NCBI GenBank assembly: GCA_042095835.1
Contig: JBELML010000140.1
Coordinates: 1-16,778 of the forward strand
From: DATFKA01 sp042095835
GTDB lineage: Bacteria; Bacteroidota; Bacteroidia; Chitinophagales; Saprospiraceae
Direction of reading: 5' to 3'
DNA length: 16,778 nt
The notes beneath the pieces were generated by a model. It did no database searches, was not told the DNA's origin, and was given only the letters and a program-made list of their open reading frames with translations. A program made the position numbers and the translations under genes. Shown piece by piece: positions 1-9,296 of this stretch (position 1 is the first letter of the stretch; every line of letters begins with the position of its first letter).

Positions 1-412
1 CTGGAACCTTACCAAGCGGGTTTGAATTAACGGATCCAAACCAAGGTGGTGATGACGCTTTAGATAGCGATGCCAACACGACTACTGGTCGTACAGGTAT
101 TATCAACTTATCACCAGGAGAAAATGATCCTACCAACGATGCAGGTATTGTAGCCCAACCAGCGAGTTTAGGAGACTTTGTCTTTGAAGACTTGGATAGA
201 GATGGCGTTCAAGATGCAGGTGAGCCAGGCGTAGAAAATGTGACCGTTAATCTACTAGATGAGAACGGGACATTCTTAGAAAGTACAACTACCAATGGCG
301 ATGGTCTATATAGCTTCACAGATTTGGAGCCAGGTGATTACATTGTAGAATTTGTGACTGGAACCTTACCAAGCGGGTTTGAATTAACGGATCCAAACCA
401 AGGTGGTGATGA
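1..412 (+). repeat. Exact 55-bp direct repeat, 1-55 and 358-412
   Basis: Bases 1-55 are identical to 358-412; the copies first differ at 56 (C) against 413 (T). Identity begins exactly at base 1, so its left limit is the window edge. The repeat lies at the same place in two successive SdrD-B domains. Its 55-bp length equals that of the overlap at the internal gap. Confidence 0.9.
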
Positions 413-3400
413 TGCTCTAGATAGTGATGCGAATACAACTACTGGTCGCACGGGAATCATTACACTTGATCCAGGAGAGAATGATGATACGAATGATGCA
501 GGTGTAGTAATAGAATGTGATTTGGTCTTAGTTATGGAAGGAGCAATTGATTGCTTTGGAGAAACGGGTGAGGCCAGTGTGAATGTTAGTGGCGGTACGC
601 CAGGCTATACCTACTCATGGAGTACAGGAGCGACTAGTGCGAGTATCAGTGGATTAGTAGAAGGGACTTATAGCGTGACAGTAACAGACAGTAAAGGTTG
701 TGTGGATTCTGCTCAAGTAAGTCTAGTGGAACCAGTAGCCTTGATGATTAGCACGACTTCTTTAGATGTTACATGTAATGGGGATACAGACGGTTTTGCG
801 AGTGCAAGTGCAAGTGGAGGAACCCCAGGATATAGCTATAATTGGAGCACGGGCGCCAACACTGCGAGTATTAGCGGTTTAGTAGCGGGTACTTATGGTG
901 TGACGGTGACGGATGCCAATGGTTGTCAAGATTCAAGTGAGGTGATTGTTAATGAACCACCAGTCTTAGTTCTTACACCTTCTATGGATGATGTAGAATG
1001 TAATGGAGAAGCCAGTGGTAGTGCGAGTGTAAGCGTGAGTGGCGGCACACCAGGTTATACCTATAGTTGGAGTACCGGCGCTACGACAGCAAGTGTTGCT
1101 GATTTAGCAGTTGGCACTTATGGCGTAACGGTTACAGATGCGAATGGCTGTAAAGATTCTACGCAAGTGATGATTGATGAACCTACCAACTTAGTAGTTA
1201 ATGCTAGTACAACGGATGTGGAGTGTAATGGCGAAGCCAGCGGAACAGCCACAGCAAGTGTAGGCGGAGGTACACCAGGATATAGTTATTCATGGAGTAC
1301 AGGCGCTACGACAGCAAGTGTTGCAGATTTAGCAGCAGGTAGTTACGGTGTAACGGTAACAGATGCGAATGGCTGCCAGGATTCTACGCAAGTAATGATC
1401 AATGAACCAAATAATCTAGTGGTCAATGCTATTGGAACAGATGTAGTTTGTAATGATGAATCAACAGGAAGTGCATCGGCCACAGTAGGAGGTGGTACAC
1501 CAGGTTATACCTATAGCTGGAGCACCGGCGCTACGACAGCAAGTGTTGCAGATTTAGCAGCTGGTAGTTACGGTGTGACGGTAACAGATGCGAATGGCTG
1601 TAAAGATTCTACGCAAGTGATGATTAGTGAACCAGCCGCTCTTGTATTGAATACCAATAGCGAAGATGTTTTATGTAATGGAGAAGCCAACGGTAGTGCG
1701 AGTGTGAATGTAAGTGGAGGTACACCAAATTATACTTATAGTTGGAGTACAGGTGCTACTAGTGCAAATATTGCCAATGTAGTAGCGGGTATTTACAAAG
1801 TGACCGTAACAGATGCCAGCGGTTGTCAAGATTCTACCGAAGTAACTATTAATGAGCCCACGGCACTAATTGTAAGTACAAGTGGAATGAATGTGGTGTG
1901 TAATGGAGATGCTACGGGTAGTGCAAGTGTCAATGCAAGTGGTGGTACGCCAGGCTATACTTATGCCTGGAGTAATGGAGCCAGTACAGATAACATTAGC
2001 GACCTAATAGCAGGTACCTATAAGGTAACCGTTACGGATGCTCAGGGCTGTCAAGATTCCTCGGAAGTAGTAATCAGTCAACCAGGTGCCTTAAATCTCT
2101 CGATTAATGGGGTAGACATTGATTGTAATGGTGATGCCAGTGGTAGTGCAATAGTATCAGTGAGTGGTGGTACACCGAACTACAGCTACTTGTGGAATAC
2201 CGGCGACAACGGAACAAGTATCAATAACTTAGTTGCAGGTACTTATTCGGTGACGGTGACGGATGCAGCAGGCTGTGTAGATTCAGCTCAGGTAATGATT
2301 AGTCAACCCGCTGCACTTGTACTGGTACCAGATGCAGATGATGTAGATTGTAATGGTGCCAGTGACGGCTCAGCCAGCGTAAGCGTGAGTGGTGGTACTG
2401 GACCATATGGATATAATTGGGTTACCGGAGCAAACACATCCAGTATCAGTGGATTATCTGCAGGTACTTATGGTGTAACGGTGACGGATGCAAAAGGCTG
2501 TCAAGATTCCTTGATGATCGCAGTAAATGAAGTAAGTAGTTTAGTTGTGACACCAAGTCAAACAAACGTTGAGTGTGCAGGAGAGGAGACTGGCGTAGCC
2601 AGTGTAAGTGTAAGCGGCGGAACAGACCCTTATACTTATGATTGGAATACGGGAGCTAGCACATCCAGTATTAATGGTTTGTCTGCGGGCACTTATACGG
2701 TAGAAGTAAGGGATGCGAACGGTTGTAGTAAATTCGAAACGATCATAATTACAGAGCCAACCGCCCTAGTATTGAATACTAATAGTGAAGATGTAGATTG
2801 TAATGGAGAGAATACAGGAACTGCAAGTGTGAATGTTAGTGGAGGTACACCAAACTATACGTATAGTTGGAATACGGGAGCGAGCACATCCAGTATCAGC
2901 GGTTTAATAGCTGGCAACTACGGTGTCACCGTAACAGATGCGAACGGTTGTAAAGACTCTACAGCAGTGACCATTGATGAACCTAGCGCTTTAGTATTAA
3001 GCCCTACTAGTACAGATGTAGACTGTAATGGAGAGAATACAGGGACTGCAAGTGTGAATGTCAGTGGAGGTACGCCGATATACACTTATAGTTGGAGTAC
3101 GGGAGCGAGCACATCCAGTATCAGCGGTTTAATAGCTGGCAACTACGGTGTCACCGTAACAGATGCGAACGGTTGTAAAGACTCTACAGCAGTGACCATT
3201 GATGAACCTAGCGCTTTAGTATTAAGCCCTACTAGTACAGATGTAGACTGTAATGGAGAGAATACAGGGACTGCAAGTGTGAATGTCAGTGGAGGTACGC
3301 CGATATACACTTATAGTTGGAGTACGGGAGCGAGCACATCCAGTATCAGCGGTTTAACAGTTGGTAGCTACGGTGTGACAGTAACAGATGCGAACGGTTG

Positions 3401-6400
3401 TAAAGACTCTACGCAAGTGATGATTGATGAGCCAGTCGCCCTAGTGCTGAATACCAATAGTGAAGATGTAGATTGTAATGGAGAGAATACAGGAACTGCG
3501 AGTGTGAATGTCAGTGGAGGTACACCAAACTATACGTATAGTTGGAGTACGGGCGCGAGCACATCCAGTATCAGTGGTTTAATAGCTGGTAGCTACGGTG
3601 TGACGGTAACGGATGCGAACGGTTGTAAAGACTCTACAGCAGTGACCATTGATGAACCTAGTGCTTTAGTATTAAGCCCTACTAGTACAGATGTAGACTG
3701 TAATGGAGAGAATACAGGGACTGCGGGTGTCAATGTCAGTGGAGGCACAGCTACTTACACTTATAGTTGGAATACAGGCGCTACCAGTACCAATATCAAC
3801 GGTTTAGTAGCGGGTACCTATGGCGTGACGGTAACGGATGCGAATGGTTGCCAGGATTCTATTCAAATAATGATTGATGAGCCAGCTTCCTTAGTAGTCA
3901 ATATCAATGCAACAGATATAGATTGTAACGGAGAAAGCAGTGGAACAGCCACGGCTAATGTCAGTGGTGGAACAACTGCTTATAACTACGTTTGGAGTAC
4001 AGGTGCTAACACTGCTTCAATTAGTGGTGTAATGGCAGGTAGCTACGGTGTTACGGTAACGGATGCAAACGGTTGTCAAGATTCTGCTAGAGTAGAGATC
4101 AGCGAGGCTCCTGCTTTAGTTCTCACACCAGATGCAGATGATGTAGATTGTAATGGCGCTAGTGACGGAACAGCAAGTGTGATGGTCAGCGGAGGTACGC
4201 CAGGCTATAGCTATAGTTGGAGTACAGGCGCTACCAGTGAAAATATCAGTGGTTTAGCAGCAGGTAGCTATGGCGTGACGGTAACGGATGCGAATGGCTG
4301 CCAAGATTCTGTCCGCGTATCGGTTAATGAAGTAAGTGATTTAGTACTTACACCAACACAGACGAATGTCTTGTGTGCGGGCGATTCTACAGGAGTAGCG
4401 GGAGTGAGTGTGAGTGGCGGAACAGCTCCTTATACTTATGATTGGAATACGGGCGCGAGCACATCCAGTATTAGTGGTTTGAAAGCGGGTACTTACACCG
4501 TAGAGGTAAGTGATGCGAACGGCTGTAGTAAATTCGAAACAATCGTAATTACAGAGCCAACCGCCCTAGTATTGAATACCAGTAGTGAAGATGTAGATTG
4601 TAATGGAGAGAATACAGGAACTGCGAGTGTGAATGTCAGTGGAGGTACACCAAACTATACGTATAGTTGGAGTACAGGCGCTACAAGTGCAAATGTCAGC
4701 GGTTTAACAGTTGGTAGCTACGGTGTTACCGTAACAGATGCGAACGGTTGTAAAGACTCTACGGCAGTAATCATTGATGAACCTAGCGCCCTAGTATTGA
4801 GTCCAAGCAGTACAGATGTAGACTGTAATGGAGAGAATACAGGAACTGCGAGTGTCAATGTCAATGGTGGTACACCTATTTACACTTATAGTTGGAGTAC
4901 AGGCGCTACCAGTGCGAGTATCAACGGTTTAGTAGCTGGTAACTATGGTGTGACGGTAACGGATGCCAATGGTTGTCAAGATTCAACCCAGGTGATGATT
5001 AGTGAACCAACTAATCTAGTGGTGACAGCAACAGCCAGTGATGTAGATTGTAATGGTGCGGCTACAGGTTCTGCTATGGCTAGTGTTGGAGGTGGTACAC
5101 CTAACTATACTTACGCATGGAATACCGGAGCTAGCACAGCAAGCATTGAAAACGTAGTAGCAGGCACCTATAGTGTGACGGTTACAGATGCGAATGGCTG
5201 CCAAGATTCTAGTGAGGTGACCATTAACGAGCCTAGTGATCTAGTACTTGCCTCTAGCGGTACAGATGTATTGTGTAATGGCGAAGCCACAGGAACAGCA
5301 AATGTGAATGTTAGTGGCGGTACGCCGACTTACACTTATAGCTGGAGTACCGGAGCTACCACAGCCTCGATTACTAATCTAGCAATTGGCACTTATGGCG
5401 TGACGGTAACAGATGCGAATGGTTGCCAAGATTCTAGTGAAGTAGTGATTGATCAGCCTAGTGCGCTAGTACTCAGTCCAAGTAGTACGGATGTGGCTTG
5501 TAATGGCGACAATGATGGTACAGCAGATGTAAGTGTGAGTGGAGGAAGCCCCGCGTATGGATATCTGTGGAGTACTGGAGCAACTACAGCAAGTATTAGT
5601 GGCTTAGTAGCGGGTGGCTATGATGTGACCGTGACCGATGCCAACGGTTGTATAGCGACTACCTCAGTAATTGTGAATCAGCCAGCGCCTTTGACTTTAG
5701 GTTTAGATATCGATGATGTCTTATGTAATGGAGCTGCCGAAGGTAGTGTAGAAGCAACTGCCAGTGGAGGTACTGCACCATATACCTATAGTTGGAGTAA
5801 TGGCTTCGCAGGGTCGACGGTATCTAGCCTAGTGGCTGATGATTACAGTGTGACCGTGACCGATGCGAATAATTGTACGACAGTAGAGAGCTTTAGCATC
5901 ACCGAGCCAGGAGAGATTACGATTAGTAGTATAATTGAGCCTACCTGTGTAGATGAAGCAGATGGTAGTATTAGCCTGACAGTAGGTGGAGGAGTAAGTC
6001 CTTATACCTACCTATGGAATACAGGAGCTACCACTAGTAGCATAAATAATTTAATACAGGGCCCTTATACGGTGACGGTGACCGATGCGAATAATTGTTC
6101 TCAAATTAGTTCAGCCATTGTTCCACTAGACAATTCAGAGGCTTGTGTACCAGATACGGCAGCCATTGATATAGAGAAATTTACCAATGGCGTAGATGCG
6201 GATCAAGGCCCGGGTGTCGGGATCATCTTAGATGGGAATAACCCACCTATAGTGACCTGGGATTATGTGGTGACCAATACAGGTACAGTGGACCTGATTA
6301 ATGTGGTTGTTAATGATGATAAAGAAGGTCAGATATGCGTGATTCCGTTCTTAGCTGCGGGCGAAAGCCAGACTTGTACGCTAGAAGGTACGCCTGAGTT

Positions 6401-9141
6401 TGGAATGTATGAGAATGCAGGAACAGTAGTAGGTACGCCAGTAGATTCTATGATGGTTCCAACTGGAGAACCACCAGTGACAGATGTGGATACCTCACAC
6501 TACTTTGGTTTCTTTATCAATGTAGAAAAACGAGCGAGCTCTAATGAAGTATGCGAAGGGACACCAGTTAGCTATACCTTAATTGTTCGGATGTTAGGTG
6601 GTGCGCCAGGTTTGGAATTCCGCCGCATTCGGGTAGAGGATAGTAATTTGAGTGGCCGACTATCAACGGGCAGTTCTTCCTTTATTCAAGGTAGTGATGT
6701 CGGAGGAGATGGAATTATCCGTTTCTCTGATAGTAATAACGATGGCAAGAATGATGAAGAATTTGTCTGGGTATATTCCCGAACTTTAAATTCCTCGAAT
6801 TTGAACCAAGCTACAGATGAGGCTCAAGCCTACTTGGTAGATCCTAATACAGGACAAGAGACCTTCTTGGGTACCCTAGGTGGAGCCGATGAAGTATTTG
6901 TAGAAGTAATAGATGGACCAGATATTAGTGTTTCGGGCAACGATATCCGCAATACAACTTGTGGAGATGATAATGGCTCTGTCAGAGTAAATGTGAGTGG
7001 TGGTCGCTCTCCATATACCTACTCCTGGAGTACAGGAGCTACTGGTAGCTCTATCAATAGCTTGGCTGCTGGAGATTACAGTGTGACGGTCACTGATGCC
7101 AATGGCTGTAGCGATGTGGCTAGCATGACAGTAGGAGAGACACCTCGGGTGGATGCACAAGTGAGTAGCGAACCAGCTAGCTGTTTTAATACCAATGATG
7201 GTAGTATTACCGTAGAAGCTTTCAGTGGTACAGCACCATACCGCTACCAGTGGGAGAATGGAGCCAGTACACCGAACCTGACGAATGTGAGTCCAGGTAC
7301 CTACCGAGTGACGATCACTGATGGGGCTGGATGTAGAACCATACGTACTGTGGTCGTTGGTAGCCCAACACCAATTGTGATAGATATCGCTAGCCAGCAA
7401 GATATTAGCTGTGCCGGTGGAGATGATGGAGAAATCCAAACTTCGGTGAGTGGTGGAGCAGGTAGCTATACTTATCGCTGGAGTAATAACCGAACTGGAA
7501 CGCGTATTGGTTCCTTGAGCGCAGGAAGCTATACGGTGACCGTAACCGATGAAAGTGGTTGTACCGCTGAGCGTACCTTTACTCTAGACGAACCAGAACC
7601 TTTCACCGTCATCAGTAGTATCATGGACGAAGATTGTACCGACCCAGGAATGGGAAGTATTCAGGTACAGTTTGTACAGGGTGGTACAGCTCCTTACACC
7701 TATGCTTGGAGTACAGGCAGTGGCGAGTCTAGCATTAACGACTTGAGTGCAGGTACCTACCGAGTGACCATTACAGATGCGGAAGGTTGTAGTAAAGTAG
7801 AAAGTTTGGTAGTAAGCCTTGATAATAGTGAGGCTTGTATCGAAACTTACGATCTGGCACTAGAAAAACAAGTGACTAGTAGTGGACCTTACCGTCCAGG
7901 CTCAACGATCACTTACCGTTTGATGATCACCAATGAAGGAGGTATCGCCGCCGATACTATTGAGGTGAGGGACTTCCCAGGAGCAGGTTTGGTTTATGTA
8001 GGTAGCGATGCAGCAAGCAACAGCGAGGTGACAGAGAATTCTACCTTGGTGTTTACCATCACCAATCTTGCAGTACAGGATACCGAATATGTCAACTTGA
8101 CCTTTGAGATAGAGGAGAATTACGCGGGTTCTAGTGTAGTTAACCGAGCAGAGATAACGGAGGATGATGGAGATGATACGGATTCTGATCCTGAAAAAGG
8201 ACCAGAGGAAGATGAGGATGGAGATAATGATCCAGATGATGATGATGAAGATGAGAAAGAAGTTCCGGTGAGTAATGAGCAGATGGATGTAGATATGACT
8301 AAAGTCTTCACCGATTTGATCAGCTTGGGTGGCGGCCAGTATGAAGTCATCTATGACATCGCAGTGATTGCTACAGGATCTAATCAATTAGAGATGATGT
8401 ATGATCTGGTCGATGAACCAGGCTTTGATGATGATATAAATATCACCGCTGTAAGTTATACTTCAAGTGTCAATGGTTTAGGAGGTAACTTAATGATTGC
8501 TCAGACCTACGAGTTGGGAGACGACGTGATCATTAGTGGAGGTCAGACTCACAACTATACCATTAGCTTTACGATTGAGGTAGACTTCAAGGATGGAATG
8601 CAGGGAGATGATGAGTACAGTGCCTGCGGCAGCAGCTCAGAAGGTATTCCACAATTTGGTGAAGGTCTATTCAATCAGGCGAGCTTAGATACCGATAATG
8701 ATGGCTTACCAGAAATTATCAGAGAAGTATGTGAAGACCTTCCACTCAACGAAATAGGAGATTACGTATGGTTGGATGAGAATGGCGATGGTACTCAGGA
8801 TGATGGAGAGCCAGGCGTAGAAGATGTAACAGTTAATCTATACGAAGTATCGAATGGCGATACGACCTTAATAGATAGCCAAGTAACAGATTCTACTGGA
8901 GGTTACTTATTCACCGACTTACCAGACGGAAGTTATATCATCGAGTTTGAACTACCAGGAGACGAAGAGTTTGTTGATCCAGATCAGGGTGGTGATGACA
9001 CTGTAGATAGTGATGCAGACCCAATGACTGGCCGTAGCCCAGTAGTTGACTTGATGGGAGGCGAATCTAATCGTACGATAGATGCTGGTGTACAAGATCA
9101 GCGTAACGAAATCGGTGACTTTGTTTGGGTAGATACGGATC
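1..9141 (+). CDS. Giant T9SS-type surface adhesin, N-terminal and central part (partial at both ends)
   Basis: The reading frame is open from position 3 to the N gap with no start codon of its own: in-frame codons upstream of the ATG at 192 continue an SdrD-type B domain, so 192 is an internal Met and the true start lies left of the window. The fragment (~3,046 codons) carries two SdrD-B-like domains, 25 SprB repeats, DUF11/DUF7507-like domains, four further SprB repeats, a DUF11 domain, an acidic linker, another DUF11-like domain and an SdrD-B domain. SprB repeats are named after the Flavobacterium gliding adhesin SprB; such proteins are exported by the type IX system and act at the cell surface. 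The frame resumes at 9242 and ends in a T9SS sorting domain, so the two pieces are almost surely one gene. The residues that the raw frame reads after the gap are an artefact of the 100-N length. Adhesion or gliding is inferred from the family; the ligand is unknown. Confidence 0.9.
3..512 (+). other. Two SdrD-type B (Cna_B-like) domains, first partial
   Basis: The first domain is cut by the left edge (3-152); the second runs from about 165 to 512. The complete copy has the family hallmarks: GDFVFEDLDRDGVQDAGEPG at its start, then VTVNLLD, YSFTDLEPGDYIVEF, DPNQGGDDALDSDAN and a closing NDAGV. The Asp-rich loop is the calcium-binding type of staphylococcal Sdr B domains. The two copies are offset by 357 bp (119 codons). 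These domains usually act as rigid stalk elements. Because position 1 falls inside a repeat, more copies may lie upstream. Confidence 0.85.
2319..5018 (+). repeat. Higher-order repeat: SprB units 9-12 copied as units 17-20 (1,800 bp offset)
   Basis: Units 9, 10, 11 and 12 (2319-3218) match units 17, 18, 19 and 20 (4119-5018) in order: DADDVDCNGASDG, then TNVxCAGxxTGVA with CSKFET, then LNTxSEDVDCNGENTG, then LSPxSTDVDCNGENTG. The DNA is close as well; for example 2761-2820 and 4561-4620 differ at two bases. The offset is exactly eight 225-bp units. Units 13-16 have no such partners, so the duplication has since diverged or been patched. Confidence 0.8.
2873..3357 (+). repeat. Perfect 260-bp duplication inside the SprB array (period 225)
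   Basis: Bases 2873-3132 are identical to 3098-3357, spanning the end of unit 11, all of unit 12 and most of unit 13. The copies stop matching at 2872/3097 on the left and 3133/3358 on the right. Identity at every third codon position over more than one full unit means a very recent unit duplication or gene conversion. Confidence 0.9.
6136..6920 (+). other. Two DUF11/DUF7507-like beta domains between the SprB arrays
   Basis: The first part reads IDIEKFTNGVDADQGPG, then VTWDYVVTNTGTVDLINVVV, AGESQTCTLEG and YENAGTVVGTP, the pattern of the conserved 'N-T-G' domain common in Bacteroidota and cyanobacterial surface proteins. The second part (from about 6510, FINVEKRASS, VSYTLIVRM, to VFVEVIDGP) is less typical and longer, with an Asp/Asn-rich stretch FSDSNNDGKNDEE. 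They probably serve as spacers between the two SprB arrays. Family assignment is by pattern only. Confidence 0.6.
6921..7838 (+). repeat. Second SprB array, four divergent repeats
   Basis: Four units of about 75-78 residues start at 6921 (DISVSGNDIRNTTC). They keep the SprB core (YTYSWSTGA, AGDYSVTVTDANGC) but differ strongly from each other and from the main array; for example, unit 27 has YRYQWENGAS and unit 28 has YTYRWSNNRTG. They therefore appear older than the main array. The last unit ends in LDNSEAC, the same tail that closes the first array at about 6129. Confidence 0.9.
7839..8747 (+). other. DUF11 domain, acidic linker and second DUF11-like domain
   Basis: Residues from 7839 give a DUF11 pattern: DLALEKQV, GSTITYRLMITNEGGIAADTIEVRD, then LTFEIEENYAGSSVVNRAEI. 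Codons 8160-8261 form a 34-residue linker with 23 Asp/Glu, including a run of four Asp. A further DUF11-like part follows (MDVDMTKVFTDL, YEVIYDIAVI, HNYTISFTIEV, ending in DTDNDGLPE, a thrombospondin-3-like calcium motif). The acidic run extends the D/E-rich tail commonly seen after DUF11 domains and could bind calcium; that is inference. Confidence 0.6.
8748..9101 (+). other. SdrD-type B domain, before the gap
   Basis: A complete copy: NEIGDYVWLDENGDGTQDDG, then VTVNLYEV, YLFTDLPDGSYIIEFELPG, DPDQGGDDTVDSDAD and a closing TIDAGVQD. The DENGDGTQDDGE loop is the calcium-type loop of the family. Another copy begins at once (NEIGDFVWVDTD) and is interrupted by the Ns. Confidence 0.87.
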
Positions 9142-9296
9142 NNNNNNNNNNNNNNNNNNNNNNNNNNNNNNNNNNNNNNNNNNNNNNNNNNNNNNNNNNN
9201 NNNNNNNNNNNNNNNNNNNNNNNNNNNNNNNNNNNNNNNNNGGTGTACAAGATCAGCGTAACGAAATCGGTGACTTTGTTTGGGTAGATACGGATC
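9087..9296 (+). repeat. Exact 55-bp duplication flanking the assembly gap (9087-9141 and 9242-9296)
   Basis: The 55 bases just before the Ns are identical to the 55 just after them, and both copies end exactly at the N border. They encode GVQDQRNEIGDFVWVDTD, the junction of consecutive SdrD-B domains. Merging the two copies restores one open frame (9087 is a codon start before the gap and 9242 is one after it). Confidence 0.95.
9142..9241. other. Assembly gap, 100 Ns
   Basis: Exactly 100 Ns, the usual placeholder for a gap of unknown size. It sits inside the giant gene at a repeat boundary. Nothing real is known about its content; it may be zero length (contig overlap not merged) or hold whole SdrD-B units. 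Confidence 0.99.

Larger units (their letters stand above)
519..6135 (+). repeat. Array of 25 tandem SprB repeats (75 codons, 225 bp each)
   Basis: Each unit follows the SprB pattern: Cys at about unit position 11 followed by NG, a Gly-rich turn (SGGTPGYTYSWSTGA), then GLxAGTYGVTVTDANGC with Cys at position 61, then a strand ending in EPxxL. Units 2-24 start at 744, 969, 1194 and so on every 225 bp up to 5694, with no insertion or deletion found at the boundaries checked. Unit 1 begins near 519; unit 25 (from 5919) is slightly shorter before its first Cys. Units 10 and 18 differ from the rest in having VEVxDANGCSKFET. The domains are immunoglobulin-like beta structures in known relatives and probably form a long extended stalk or a set of ligand-binding beads outside the cell. 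Confidence 0.93.

Noticed and set aside
192..194. ATG at 192 as the start of the giant gene
   Set aside because: The frame is open to position 3 and encodes an SdrD-B domain homologous to the one downstream, so this Met is internal.
519..6135. Regular direct repeats that might suggest a CRISPR array or satellite
   Set aside because: The period is 225 bp, the whole is one open frame, and the units are SprB protein domains; there are no short repeats with unique spacers.
8160..8261. Acidic Asp/Gly-rich stretch as RTX calcium repeats
   Set aside because: No GGxGxDxUx nonapeptide pattern; it is a low-complexity D/E linker after a DUF11 domain.
6876..8387. Long minus-strand open frames at 6876-7439 and 7902-8387
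   Set aside because: They lie antisense to well-supported repeat and DUF11 coding sequence and their translations look like complement shadows (Ser/Thr/Ile/His-rich, no domain).
9125..9241. Apparent ATG start at 9125 for the downstream half, and the readable tail of the upstream frame after the Ns
   Set aside because: Both result from the arbitrary 100-N length, which shifts the frame; the 55-bp overlap shows that the real frame continues from 9086 into 9242.
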